From positions 23,660,501 through 23,724,500 of the forward strand of contig NC_056757.1 of assembly GCF_018687715.1 (NCBI RefSeq): a DNA stretch of 64,000 nt, read 5' to 3'. Shown here in pieces: positions 1 through 12,600 of this stretch. The DNA comes from Carya illinoinensis (Eukaryota > Streptophyta > Magnoliopsida > Fagales > Juglandaceae). The notes beneath the pieces are model-generated. The model was given only the letters and a program-made list of their open reading frames with translations. It ran no database searches and was not told the DNA's origin. Every line of letters starts with the position of its first letter. Positions within the stretch are counted from its first letter, which is position 1. The position numbers were made by a program, and so were the translations under genes.

Positions 1-1330
1 AGTTGGAGAAATGATGTGAGGAAGAATCTTTTTTAGTTTGTTGGCTAGAATCTTGGACACCACCTTATACAGCACATTGCATAGTGAAATGGGTCTAAAA
101 TCCAATACTGTTTTGGGACCTTTCACTTTGGGAATAAGCACAATATAGGTATCATTTATACAGCTGATATCCCCCCTGAGTTGAGTACTTCTAACATAGC
201 TTTAGTGACCTTATCACCAATAATGTCCCAATGCACTTGATAAAATTCTATAGGAAATCCATCTGGACCAGGAGAGCCCAAAGGATTTATCTGGAATAAA
301 GCTTCTTTCACCTCCACTGCAATGTACTTGGCTTCAAGCATACGGTTATATCCATATCCACTTTCCTATCCACCTTGTTTAGCCACTCCTCTATCCCAGC
401 AGGATTTAAGGAAGAAAACAGGTTATGATAGTACTGGAAAAGGCATTCAGAAATTTCCTCTGTGTCTCTAATCATAATCCCATCCTCCCTAATCAGACTT
501 GTGATCTCATTAGTTTTCCTTCTCTGATTAGCACACGTGTGAAAGTAATTTAAATTTCCCCATCTTTGAGCCAAGCTTTCTTTGCCCTCTGCTTCCCTTT
601 GACATTGTCTTCTTCTAGTAACTTATCAATTCCCTGCTATAATTCTTTAATAGGCCCAAAGCTTGTACCTATGTTGGACTCTTGAAGCTTAGAAAGATGT
701 TGCAGCTTTGCTTTAGTCTCCTTTCTATTTTGTCGAAGAATGGTTTTGCTCCACTGTAATAGAGAAGCTTTACAGCTTCCTAGGCTATTTTGAGTCATCC
801 TGATGTGAGAACCTCGCTGCACCACCTATTGAGACCAGCAATTGGCAATAATTTTACAACATTCGTCATGTTCTTTCCAAGATGCCTCATATCTAAATAT
901 CCTCTCCCTTTCAACCCTTGCATTGAAAGACCTCCTCCCTTCATTCCTTAAATGCATCACCATAGGATTGTGATCATATGGATGAGTTGCTAGAGCCTGG
1001 ATGTAGCAGTCAGAGAAAATCTTAGTCCACTCCAAATTTCTCAAGGCATGATCCAATCTCTCTTTGGTAAGATGAGGCCACTCTTTATTGTTGCACCAAG
1101 TAAATTTGTTACCTTGAAACCCCAGGTTACTCAAGCCACAGAGATCAACATTGCCTCTAAATTCTTCCATCTGCTGATATGGTCTCCTAGCTGCCCCTTA
1201 TTTCTCATGTTGGTGCATTATCTCAATAAAGTCTCCAAAACAAAGCCAAGCCTTGTCATTATTAGGTTTTAGCAAAACTAACAGCTTCCAACTATCATTT
1301 CTCTTATAATTCCTAATAACAACTTTTAGG
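1..1330 (-). mobile_element. L1-type LINE remnant (endonuclease and start of RT)
   Basis: Reverse-strand remnant of a plant L1-type non-LTR retrotransposon. Read right to left, about 1300-826 encodes the end of the AP-endonuclease domain, with CFGDF near 1240 and FTWCN and ERLDHAL further on. About 825-340 is the linker to the reverse transcriptase. The start of RT lies at 340-1, with SPGPDGFP near 265 and [12 protein letters not shown] near 80. The catalytic RT motifs would lie to the left of the window. Stops and frame changes break the ORF into pieces of 60-114 residues, so it is dead. The family identity is secure; the right boundary is approximate because no tail or target duplication is visible. 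Confidence 0.85.
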
Positions 1331-2675
1331 TATCTTTTTTCTTATTTTGTATCCTCATTTATCTATATTTATTTAAGAATTTGTAGGGGGTGTTTGGTGC
1401 ACATTCATGTACAAACTATATCATGTGGGCCAGGCACTTCCTTGGGCCACTCCCTTGCACAATTTATAAATTTGAGTAGAAATGGCCTAAAATGATTCCC
1501 AAAATAATGGTCCCCAAGTGCTTTCGTTACCAACTTTCGGGTTTGGAAGCATATGTTTAACATTGACGTGGGAAATAGCACCATTTCTGGCTCATCCTAG
1601 CTGTGGCAATTCCCAAATTGAACTTGGGTCCGAATCTGTTCAAAATGCACAACATCCATCACTGTTAGCCATTGTCCAAACCATTCCCCATCTAAAGGAT
1701 AGAAATATCATGATGCAGACAAAAAAGTATGCACTTAAATATCATGATTCTATATATGATTAGAGAACAACAAATAATATCTATATCTATTATCTATAGC
1801 TCAAATTCAAATATATTCCTTGAAATACTAAATCATTTTTAATTTGTATCATTTAGGAATTGTTTGAAAATAGATCTCATCTCAAAATTCTTATCTCATT
1901 TCATCTCCTTCCCAAACATAATTTTAATACAAAATTTTAAAACTAATCATTATAACTTTCCTAAATTTTCAAACAAAAAATAAAAAACAATTCAACATTT
2001 TCAAATTCTTAAACAAAAATAATATTATAAAATAATATTCTAACAATATTTTAAGTTTATAATATTTTTTATTCTACTTTTTTACTCTCATTTCCTAAAA
2101 CTTAAAAAATACTAAACTCAAACTATCTCACTATTATTTTTTGCATTATCTTATTCTATTTACAAAATTTTCATCTAATCTTACTCCCCAAAGAGCCTTT
2201 TGACAAATATAAACTCATTAACAATTGTGACTTCATGTAATCCGTTAATTATATTTTACAATCTTACATATTTTATTAAGAGAACTGCTACAAATATAAA
2301 GAGGTTACATAAAATAAACTCACAAACGAATATAGCTTCATACAATCTGTTAGATATACTTTATAATAAAAATAACTTTACAATCTAACGTACTATATCA
2401 AATCACATCAGTTTATAAGTTTATTTTCGTGTAATTTTTTTGTAACTAAAGTATTTTCCTTTTATTAAACTGCATCAATTTGTATATATAAATATATATA
2501 TATATATATATTTGTTTTGGTGAAATCTCTCAATAACTAACACATTCCTCTTACATTTTCAGAAAAATGAAATGAATCACAATAAGTATACCAACCCACC
2601 AACTTCTGCTTAGTAAAAACTTATAAACAAGAGTAAAAATCAATTGAAATAAGGGCAATTTTTTTTTTTTTTAGC
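1331..2675. other. AT-rich intergenic DNA with MITE-like repeats
   Basis: No gene is supported here. About 1850-2200 is a strongly AT-rich block beginning with repeated ATCTCATCTC words and ending near CCCCAAAGAGCC, which looks like a decayed MITE. About 2230-2270 and 2335-2375 are related copies of one short AT-rich motif (CTTCATGTAATC versus CTTCATACAATC). A short TA dinucleotide run lies at about 2487-2511. Confidence 0.35.
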
Positions 2676-3240
2676 AGCCAAGGCAAGTATGCCACGAATG
2701 GTGGTCCTTTAAGCGACCTGGAGCAAATGTTTTCCCTATCTTTGAAGGGGTTCCTAACTGGGCAATCGTCTTCCCTCTCGAGTCGCTCCACATGTTCAAT
2801 TCCTTCGGTAACCTGCAAATCACAAATTTAAAATTACATAAATTAAAAAAAAAAAATAAGGCAGATAAATAAAACATATTACAACTAGTAAGAGAAATGG
2901 TAACGACAGAGAAGACAAAGATGCAGGAAGAAGTATCTAGAACGTGAAGACCTGATAGTGCACACGTGCCACTCACGCGAGGATGGACCAAACAAAACAA
3001 CAGGGGCGGAGGCCAACGTAACTGAAACACTTGGCACCCAGAGGTTATGGTTACGAAAGCCAATAGACGACGGCGCCGGCCAATGGATGAAGCTGTTAAT
3101 GCAAACAATAGCTGATTTGGAATCCAAAACAGAACGAAACGGACATAACTCATCACTACATTTTCCTCCTGGATGCATAACGAAATTGGACCGAAATTCA
3201 TTAATGGTGACGGATTCAAAAAGCAATCCTTCTCGTCGAT
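2676..3240 (-). other. Unrecognised GC-richer segment, possible minus-strand exons
   Basis: This stretch is richer in GC than its surroundings. On the minus strand an open frame of about 90 codons (3240 to about 2955) can be joined, by a weak donor near 2951 (CAG|GTCTTC) and a good acceptor near 2815 (GATTTGCAG), to a second open piece ending at a stop near 2674. I do not recognise the product. A plus-strand frame (2958-3302) is equally open, so neither strand is proven. It could be the end of a neighbouring gene, an alternative 3' part of the PB1 gene, or non-coding. Confidence 0.22.
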
Positions 3241-3260
3241 TTACAGTCCCATTACATAAT

Positions 3261-3265
<5 letters not shown>

Positions 3266-3299
<34 letters not shown>
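3266..3299. repeat. (AT)n microsatellite
   Basis: An almost perfect AT dinucleotide run of about 34 bases lies downstream of the PB1 gene. Confidence 0.9.
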
Positions 3300-3301
<2 letters not shown>

Positions 3302-3419
3302 GACATGAAAGTCGGGATCTTTTTGGGTTCGTCTTTCTATTTGGAGTAGTAATTTTTTTTCTCCATTATAGATTTGCTTAGCCTTTGCAAAGATGTGTTT
3401 TTGTGCCATTGGTTTAGGG

Positions 3420-4177
3420 CTATTGCCAGTAATTTCCGTTGTGGACGAGATAGGTCTGCCTTGGGTTTCCATGAGCATGGTAAGCACAGTGAGGATGAAT
3501 TTTTGGGGCAGATCTCTGATACGCCATCGGTGGCGACATCTGGCGGAAACATGTATCGGCAACCGGCACCGAAAACCTCTGAGTGGAACCGGTGGGATTG
3601 TGAGATGACGAAGTGGATGAAGACGAAGATTTCGATAAAGAGGAAGCCGACGGCGATGATGAAGGACGAGGAGAAGTGGTTTTTTTGGCAGTTTTGGGTG
3701 GCCACAGGAATTCTCTGATCTTCAGAGACGACGGTGGCGACGCCGCCAGGTCGTATTCCTCGATGAGACTAGCGAGATCCTCATCGGAGGTGATCGTTAC
3801 CAGAGCGTCAAGGTCCTCAGTGGGCAATTGGCAACGAAGGCTTACCGAAGTGGCACACATGTCCCCGAGCTTCATTAACAGCTCTGTAACAGAATCATAA
3901 ATCCCACACTCAATAATTTCTTCGCCATTAACAGCGCACTTAGATCACAAATTACAATGAAACAATCTTCCCCTCAATTTAAATTCATACTGAAAAGACT
4001 CAACAAAGAGAATGACTGACCGGAGAAAGAGATGGAGCGGTCGACGGCAAGAACGCGGGTGTCGCCACCGACATAACGGAGTTTTCCGTCGGGATAGCGG
4101 GGAAGTATTTTGCCGCCGTAGCTACAAAGGAACTTAGTGGTGGTGGGCTTGAGGGTGTCGAGCGAAGGTCGGACCAT
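3420..4177 (-). CDS. PB1 (octicosapeptide/Phox/Bem1p) domain protein, two exons
   Basis: Exon 1 is 4177-4021, the intron 4020-3884 (donor CTCCG|GTCAGT, acceptor TTACAG|AGCTG), and exon 2 runs 3883-3420 including the stop. The joined frame is open and gives 206 residues. Residues about 15-105 form a PB1 domain: FLCSYGGKILPRYPDGKLRY, then YVGGDTR, and the acidic OPCA-like stretch ITSDEDLASLIEEYD. A low-complexity Ser/Pro/Thr linker follows, and the protein ends in YLVHNGNYWQ, a conserved-looking tail of small plant PB1 proteins. PB1 domains mediate protein-protein pairing by acidic and basic faces; no kinase domain is present, so this is the short stand-alone class. The start at 4177 follows a plausible leader and TATA box. 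It is the only convincing intact host gene in the window; its partner and pathway are unknown. Confidence 0.88.
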
Positions 4178-4295
4178 CCTGTACTGTTTTCAATTTTATA
4201 AATGGAAAAGATGAAGAACAGCCCTTGAAAGGCAAAGGCTAAAAGATGTTGGTGGAGCTGCTCCTTCAAGCCTAGGTACGTTACCCTTTGTGCCT

Positions 4296-4303
4296 TATTT
4301 ATA
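4296..4303 (-). promoter_or_regulatory. TATA box of the PB1 gene
   Basis: TATAAATA on the minus strand, about 120 bases upstream of the PB1 start codon. This leaves a leader of roughly 85-90 bases if transcription starts about 30 bases downstream. Confidence 0.5.
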
Positions 4304-4309
4304 GAGCTT

Positions 4310-4860
4310 TTTGGTCTGAAGGGGAACTCGAAAACTTGCGAGGATTGGTCAGCTAGGATTAGTTTTCAACTTAAATATTTAATTAATTCTTCAATATAGG
4401 TAAAAGCAGTACTAGTCTGCCGTCCAGCAAATGACTCTGTGGATATACCGCCTAGTACATATGTATTTTTTATTTTTTTATGTTTTACTTTTTATATTTT
4501 TTTAATATATTTAAATATTTTTAAAATATAAAAAATATATTAAAATTTATTTTAAAATTTATTTTCTTAGTCATTAATTAAAAAAAATTAATTTGAGGAG
4601 CGGCCATTTGCAACAGTACACTTGAGACGACATAATAGATTTATTCTATATATATAGAAAGAGAAATGAAAATTTTCATCTTTTATAATCGACAACATTT
4701 TTTTCTTTTCAAATAACTTAAATGAGACATGTAGGCTATAAACTTGTATGTAACATTTTTCTATAATAAATTGATGGAACCAAAGAAAATGTAATATTTA
4801 TCTTCGAATTACAAAAACCTTATGTTTGGACGTGTTCGTATACCTTCCTAGCTCTTGTTT
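4310..4860. other. Intergenic DNA, no gene seen
   Basis: AT-rich DNA with runs of T and A around 4470-4560. No convincing coding frame or repeat boundary was found. Confidence 0.5.
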
Positions 4861-5560
4861 GAACTTGTAATCTATGAAGGAAAGTTGGCTCGAATTGGGA
4901 GAGGGGGTCGCCTCAGTTGCCTAAGTCAATAAAATTTTATTGTGCCTTTTAGCATGTATTTTTCTCCAAAAAATTCCCCCAGATGTGTATCTTGGCTAGT
5001 ATTTATACTGGTTTTCCTAGTCTTGGAAGCTTTTTCTTTTCGGTTTGGCCTTTCCCTCATATGAAGCTGTTAGAATTTAAGTTTCCTTTGAATTGCTATT
5101 TCATGAGATAGATCCTCGCTAGCATGCGTTACTATCCCGTGTTGTTCACCCTATTATTAAGGTGATTTCTAGGTTAGGGTTCTTTAGTAACGCCAAAAGG
5201 CGTGCCCAGATCCCATGAATTTTAAATCCTTGCTGTTTTTGAATTTTGCTCCTTGGAGAGGCCCATGGGCCTAACTAGCTGAACCTTACTACCTTGGGTT
5301 TGTTTGGCTTGTGAGCGTTGGGGAGGGGGGATAAGGGCCCATTAGTTATCTTGCAAATTCTCATTGCATGTGGGCAATAAGAATTTTAGATTATTCCCTC
5401 TCCATTCTTTCTTTTTATTTTTGTGTGGGCCTTTTCAACAACATTGGTTGGTTCTATCTTCCTTTGCAATTATGCTACTTGTCAACACATATTCTCACAT
5501 TTGTGATAGCGTATGTTAGCTTGCATCTCATCTCCCTTTTTGTGGCACAGATTATGAGAT

Positions 5561-8300
5561 TTGTCCGTTTTGTCTTTGTGTGAGTGGCATATGTTGCTTT
5601 CTTGTTACATCTTGCCCAACCATCGTTGTTTCCTTTTTAAATCCATTTTATCCACATTTATGTTTTTGTTTCATGCATTGCGTTCCCTTCGAACGTTGAT
5701 TTCCTTGTCTTTTAGTCTTCCACTTTATCTACCATTGCTTTTCCCTTTTTTAGTCTTATCCTTTTCGCCACCAATGGCCCCTTGTAACACTTCCTGCTTT
5801 GGCACCCGTGGGTCATGCTTCTCATGTTCTCACGAGTCTCCAAACATATTTGGTGACACTGGTTCACACTGCCTTAAAAAGATTCAAGGGACACTATTGG
5901 TCTACCACCACCACCCAGGCAGACTTGAATTTGGTGACGAACTTATATAGGGTTCTAGATCAAATTGATATGGATTTGCCCCGGTCTTGTCGTGGGGTTG
6001 TTAACTTTGAAGAGTTCGCCAAATGGGTTGTTTCATACATCAATATGTTTGTGATGGGATTTTGGCTCCTTTTATGTCGTCCTATTTGTGACATTCTAGA
6101 CTTAGGTTTGGCCCCTTCACAGCTCCTTCCTAATGCTTAGAGAATTTTGTAGTTATGTTGTGTGGCGTGGCAACAAGTTCGGGAGCCAGCTAGTTAGGAG
6201 TATCCTGACCTTATAGCCTAGAACTTTGTTTACACTCATGGCCTTAATAGGAACCAATGTAGTTTTCGCTCTCGAATGAATTATAGTGTGGCATGTCATG
6301 AGTCCCATTACTCTCATGATAAGGATTGGCATAAGAAATTCTTTTTTGTTCCTATGCTTGTTGGGAGTTTCTAGTTGGAGAAGCTAATCACCAATAATTC
6401 CCGATTTGAGCTTTCAAGTCTTGTTCTCGAAGACCGTGATCTTGGAGTGACCCTTTCCTGCTAGGAGAAAGTTCATCGTCAATTTTGGAGTGAGCAAGGT
6501 GTTCCTCAAGTTAGCTCTAAATGGCCACAAAGGCGAGTTACATCTTCGTCGGGCAATCACAGATTGGCCTGACAGACTTCAACAATCCTTGAAAATTTGG
6601 CGAAGATTTTAGATCAAGGGGAGGCTAATCTAGCAATGATGCTAAACTCTATGTCCCTTGAGCTCGATCCTCAAGGCTTTTCCACACAACCTCGTGGGCG
6701 TTTGTCATCCCCACCTTGTGACCACGAAGAGGTTCAACATTGTCCTACCTTAGCCGTCTGGCCAATATTTCGGATCAAAGGGATGCAAACATTGATATAA
6801 TGTTAGGCTTTGAATTTCTTAGGTTCGTTTCGGAGGACCTTTCAAGGTCCTTTCTCTAAGATGTTGTTTGAGGATTTTAGGGCACCAACTTCGGCATTTG
6901 ATGAGCCCACTGGGTCATGCAAGGTTGGCAAGAAGGTGCCTTCTAATTCTGTTTCCAGTGTCTTTTCTGGCAATGTCTAGACTAGGGTTAATGCTCTTCA
7001 TTCGGTTTCTTCTACTATATTCGATGAGGAAACTCCTGAAATTTCATTGGACGCTCAGCTGTTGTCCCAAGGTGACTGCTTGAGTGTTGACTTCAGCAGG
7101 GAAAAGGTCTCCATCACTTCCTTACCTTTTAGTGTCTCTCTATTGAGGGGAGGGATTTGTCCACCTATTGTCTTTGAGAGGGTTCCTATTTCTGCCTTTA
7201 CACCTAGTGAGATCAAGTAGGGCAGAGGGGATAAACTCGTGCTCTTGACTAGCATGGTTTTTTCGTCATATCCCTCCACTTTCCCTCCACTACATCATTT
7301 TGAATAGGTGAACCATCCCTTCCTTGCTTTTGCTGGTCAAGAATTCAATTCCTCGAAACTCCCAAGTTCTTCTCACCCTCAAGCTTCGACATCTACTCCA
7401 CAAGCTAATGACTTCATGGATGCGTCGGTTCTTCAGACTACGTATAATCTCAAGGGTTTCCTTTATTTGGTAAGTCTCTCAATTCTTGTCGTGTGTCTTC
7501 TTTTTCCTTTTTAATTGGTAACTTAACTAGGGGGTGGGTTTGCTTGCTGGCTGGATTGTTAGCCACTAGGCTCATTTGGAAGAGGATATTTGTTCTTAGT
7601 GTGCCTTTATCGATAGTGCTCGCTGGGTTATTTTCAATGTTAAGGCGGGGAAGGATGAATGGGAGGCAACTTATTCATGATTAGGCTTCTACTCTTAGGC
7701 ACTAGAAGATGAAATAGTCGCTCTATGGGGTGATGTAGCTGACCTTCGGTAGGATTTGGATAAATCCCAAGAGGAGGTGTCACGGTGTTACTTCGAGCCT
7801 AACCTTTTGGAAGAGGAACGCAACATTGAGCGAGATTGGCTTAGCCATTTCGAGAAATTGTTCGAAGAGATGAATAAACACTACAGTGAGTATGCGAGCA
7901 TGGAAAATTAGGCAAAAGAATCTTGCCGAAAGCTTAGCTTAAACTTTGACTATGCTCGTGGCGAGATGGCTCAGATAGAGGCTCAGTTCGATGAGGCCAA
8001 TAAGCAGCTCAAGAATCATAACCAATACTATTTATGACTCATCACTATTACAAAGACTTTGAGGAAGAAACTTGCCTCCTCCGAGCAGCGAGACAAAATG
8101 AGCTCCTCTAGGGAGGAAGTTGTCCACCTTTCTCCATAACTTATGGTGGCTAAATGTATCCACAACAGAGCTTAAGGGCTTGGTTATAAAGTTGCTCAAC
8201 AGAAATTGAGGGACCTTTTGCTGGAGCAACCCAACACGAACTTAAAAGGCTTGGACTTATAGACCGTTCACCTCGACCCCGCTGCCTTCTAGTTTCTAGA
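5561..8300 (+). pseudogene. Antisense extra ORF of element A, Transposase_28 (putative gypsy-type) family
   Basis: Plus-strand gene remnant, antisense to the pol of element A. Near 6060-6140 it encodes the family signature: a hydrophobic stretch with CRPICDILD, then LAPSQLLPNAWRIL, as in Pfam Transposase_28. The part before it (about 5800-6050) has FKGHYW and later FEEFAKWVVSYIN. From about 7680 to 8260 the translation is charged and heptad-like, for example DLDKSQEEVSRCYFE and later SSREEVVHLSP, suggesting a coiled coil at the C-terminus. Many stops (for example near 6140, 7200 and 7685) interrupt it. A second, rearranged copy is in element B (minus strand). The function of these antisense proteins is unknown; despite the Pfam name no catalytic transposase residues are evident. 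Confidence 0.7.
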
Positions 8301-8519
8301 TTCTTTAGGCAGAAATGTGATGGCCGATGTCTTTCTACCCTCGGCCTGCAACCCATAGCTTTCTTTATTTTTTTCATCCTTTTACTTGTATGATTCCTTT
8401 GATAACCCTATTTTTTGTCATTCTATTCAGACTTCATACATTTGATGTACAGACCCCATCTGTTGTTTTGTTTGAAATTATGTTGTTGTTGTTTTTTTTT
8501 TTGGGAAGGACTAATGCAC

Positions 8520-9530
8520 TTGAATAAGTGATGTCATCTTCTAATCACTGAGTTTGAGTGTTAGCCTCAATCACATGCACATTGCTAATGCTAATGCTTG
8601 GCTTGATGGGAGGTAGGAGTTGTGCTCGACTGCACTAGCAAGGATTAACGCATTTGAATAAGTGGCATCATCCTTTGACTGTCGAGTGCAAGTGTTAGCC
8701 TTGATCGCATGTGCTTTGCTAACACTCGGCTTGATGGGAGGCGGGAGATATTCTCGAACGCGTTGGTGTGCATTAATGCACTTGAATAAGTAGCATCATC
8801 TTTTAATCACCGAGTGTGAGTGTTAGTCTCGATTGCATGCGCTTTGCTAACACTCAACTTGATGTACCGTGGAAGATGTGCTCGACAGCATTGGTGAGCA
8901 GTAATGCACTTGAGTAAGTGGCTTTATCCTTTGAACGCTGAGTGTGAGTTTAGCTTATGTCACATGCGTGTTGCTAACACTCAGCTTAATGGGAGGCAAG
9001 AGATATGCTCAATTGTGGTGGCAAGGAGTAATGCACTTGAGTAAGTGGCATCATCCTTTGATTGCCAAGTGCGAGCATTAACCCCAATTGCATATGCGTT
9101 GCTAATACTCGGTTTGATGGGAGGTAGGAGATGTGCTCGACCGCCTTGGTGAAGAGTAACGCACTTGAGTAATTGTAGTCATCCTTTGATGGACGAGTGC
9201 AAGTCTTAGCTTTGATCACAAGCACATTGCCAACACTCAACCTTGGTGCTAGACTGCATTGGCGAGGATTGGCACACTTGTTTAACTCTTGCCACCCTTT
9301 GGCTGCCAAGTGTGACTGTTAGCCTCGATTGCATGCGCGTTACTAACACTCGACTTTGAGGATGGTGGGAGGAATGCTCGACCGCATTAGTGAGGGTTGG
9401 CACACTTGTTTAAGTGGTGCCACCCTTTGGTTGCCGAGTGCAAGTGTTAGCTCAGATCATATGTGCATTGCTAACACTTGGCCTTGAGGATGGTGGGTTA
9501 GGTGCTTGACTACATTGGGTTATTATGCAA
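8520..9530 (+). repeat. Tandem repeat block of element A, about 8 units of about 125 bp
   Basis: Degenerate head-to-tail units, each with a core like GCTAACACTCGGCTTGATGG, then GGAGATGTGCTCGACCGC, GCACTTGAATAAGTGG and CATCCTTTGA. Recurrences of the core near 8565, 8700, 8825, 8950, 9085, 9205, 9320 and 9450 give a period of about 125 bp. The same repeat in reverse complement fills 48870-50950 of element B, so it belongs to the retrotransposon family and is not an independent satellite. Confidence 0.85.
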
Positions 9531-9689
9531 GAGAATATTTGAATAAAATTAAACTTTATTGCATCTTTGGATTACAAGAGAAAAATCAAGCAAAATATTT
9601 TCTGAAATGTTCAGCATTGCACAGGTGGGGTAACTCTTGCCCTTTTATGTCCTTAAGCCCGTACGATCCCGATCTGTGGTTGTCCCACG

Positions 9690-12600
9690 TATGGCCCTTC
9701 CCACTAAGGGTTGAGTTTTCCATCTCTCAACTTTATCGTTTCCATTTCCTTTAGAACCAGGTCCCCTTCTTTGAATAATCTAGGTTTAACCCTTCTGTTG
9801 AAATATTGCTCAGTCTTTCTCTTGTAGCCCCTTATTACTTTATTCTATATCATAGTGTTGGACTTTTTAGCTTAGCATCTCGACTTCCACTGTTATCACT
9901 ATTTCGTTGTTGGAGGTCATGGCGAATGGAGTTTCTCTGTCAAGGTCTTTGCGGTTGTCCTATACGCCCATAAGACTCCTGGAAGTTTATTGATCTATGC
10001 CCCCTTTCTGTTCATCAATTCTTCTTTAGAATACTAAGTACGGATTTGTTGGTAGCCTCGACTTGCCTGTTGGCCGGTGGGTGACCTAGGATGAGTATTT
10101 AACTTTGATCTTGAGTTCTGAACACTAGTTTCAGTAATAGTTGAAATCAATTGTCATCCATCAAGGCTGTAAAAAAAAAAAAAAACAGTTGAACTGGTAA
10201 ACCACACCGAACAGGACCGAACCAGTGGGTTTGGTCCAATACCAAGTTTGGTTCAGTCTGGTATTGGTTTTATTTTTCTTAAAACCGGTCAAAATCTATC
10301 TGATTCCCATTTTTTTTCTAAAACCGAACCGGACCGGCTCATATAAATATATACATATATATATATATATATTTTAATTTTTTATATTGTATATAATTTT
10401 TATATATAATATATAATTATATATAAAATAGTTTTGTAGTATATGATAAATTACTAATTAATATAATATTAAATTTCAAAATCTTATATCACTATAATTT
10501 ATTGTATTAATAGTTATACTAATATTATATAGTACATATTAATAGTTATATTAAAGACTATATCACTATTTATTATAACATACTACAATATTATTACTAT
10601 AATATTATATACTATAATATACTATATTATATATATTATAGTATATTAAAACTGAAACCGGACCAAACCGGATCAGAAACACGTAAAACAGAGTACCAGT
10701 TTAGGAGGGTAATCGGTGCGTAATCGGTTTTGGAAAATGTAAAACCAGTGCATACATGTTTAGTCTTTAATTTTATCCAAAACTAGACTAGACCAGACAG
10801 GTTACACCACTATCATCCATTGTCCAAAATTATACTCTGAGGTATACCAAATCGGCATACAACGGCTGTCGAAAAAGATTTCTTGATGTTGTTAGTTGTT
10901 ATTATTGCCAGAGCTTTTGCTTCCACCCATTTTGTAAAATAATCAACAACGATGATGACAACTTTACTCCTCCTTCACCTAGGGGCATGGGTCCTATGAT
11001 GTCCAACTCTCATTGCATGAATGGCTAAAGTGCAGTGATTGATGTTAGTTCTTTCGGGGGCAAAGGGTTACCAGCACCTGCTGTTGGCATTTTGCACACC
11101 TTCTAACAAATTCTTCCACGTCTCTAAGGGCGTGTGGCCAATAATAGCCTGCCTGAAGGACCTTTCCTTCTAGAGCTTTCCTGAAGGACCTTTCCTGCCA
11201 GAGCTCTCCTACCAGAGTAATTCCCACATACTTCTTCATGTATTTCTACTATGGTGTATTGTGCTTATTCCAATGAAATGCACCTCCAAAGAGGCATGGA
11301 GAAACCCTACTTGTACAATATCCCGCCCACAAGAGTGAACCAAGTAGCCTTTATTCTTTACTTTTCTTGCCTCCCAATTCTTGTCTAGGAGTTTGCTGAT
11401 AGTCAGATTTTTCATCACATTGAATGTCCATTCAAGGGCTCATGGTCTTATCTCTAAGATCTCAAGCTCGATTGAAGGGGTTTCTAACATCTTTGTTGTC
11501 ACCTGCCATTGTGGGATCGGTTCATCCATGCTTGAAGCGGCTCATGCCAATTTATTCGTCTTCTAGTTGTCTTCTCATGGTATCTGTTTTATGTTGAAAT
11601 AATAGAAGTAGTCCACATCGTTCCCATACTCATTGCAGGTACTTCTTAAGTTTTTCTCCCTTGGTCAGGTACTCTCCCGATACTTGATTTCAGGAGTATG
11701 CCCGTATATCGACTTGTTTTGCCCCCAATATTTCTGCCATGGTGAGTCTTGCCAGCAATGTTTCATATTCTACCTCGTTGTTGGTAGTTTTAAATTTGAG
11801 TTTTATCATATAATTAGTTTTCTCACCAACATCGGCTATGATGTATACTCCTACTCCTGCCTAAATGGCGAAAGGAGCGTCAATGTAGATCTTCCATGGA
11901 TTACTTGTAGGCGCCATCCGTATTTCCTAGGGGAAATTGGTAAAGTCAACAACGAAATCTACCAACACTTGCCCTTTTATGGCACTCTAAAGGAGATACT
12001 CAAAATCAAACTTGCTCAATTTGACCGACTAGTTCACAAGGTGATTAGATGTATCAGGCTTTCCAGTGTTCTCTTTAGGGGAGCCTCTGTTAGTATTTTG
12101 ATTGGGTGGGCCTGGAAGTAAGGTTTTAATTGGCAGAAAACTATTATTAGTGCAACGCCAACATGTCCATTCATGGATAACAACATTTCCTTCTTCCTGT
12201 ACCAAAGCAGCTAACACTACATTTGGGGAGACCGACAAATACAAGTATAAAGGTTTCCCTTGTTTTACTTCACTCAGGAGGGGCAAGTTGGATAGGTAAT
12301 CCTTCAGTCGCCCAAATGCCTTATTGTATTCGTCATCCTAGGAGCAGATCTTTCTTAATGCCTTGAAGAAGGGTAAGCATTAATCTGTTGACTTACTTAC
12401 AAATCCATCAAGTGCTACTATTCAATCGGTCAATTTATGTACTTCATTTAAGTTTTTAGGTGGCTTCATGTCAATTATCACATAGATTTTCTTAGGATTG
12501 GTTTCGATTCCTCTTTCTAACACCATGACCCCAAAAAATTTCCCAAATCCACTTCGAAAGCACATTTCATCATATTAAGTTTCATCTTGTATTGTCGTAG

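Noticed and set aside
3374..3900. Plus-strand ORFs opposite the PB1 gene
   Set aside because: They are antisense shadows of exon 2, whose minus-strand product and splice sites are convincing.
8520..9530. Regularly spaced repeats suggesting a CRISPR-like array (also 48870-50950)
   Set aside because: The whole unit repeats, not a constant repeat with unique spacers; units are degenerate and lie in a plant retrotransposon.
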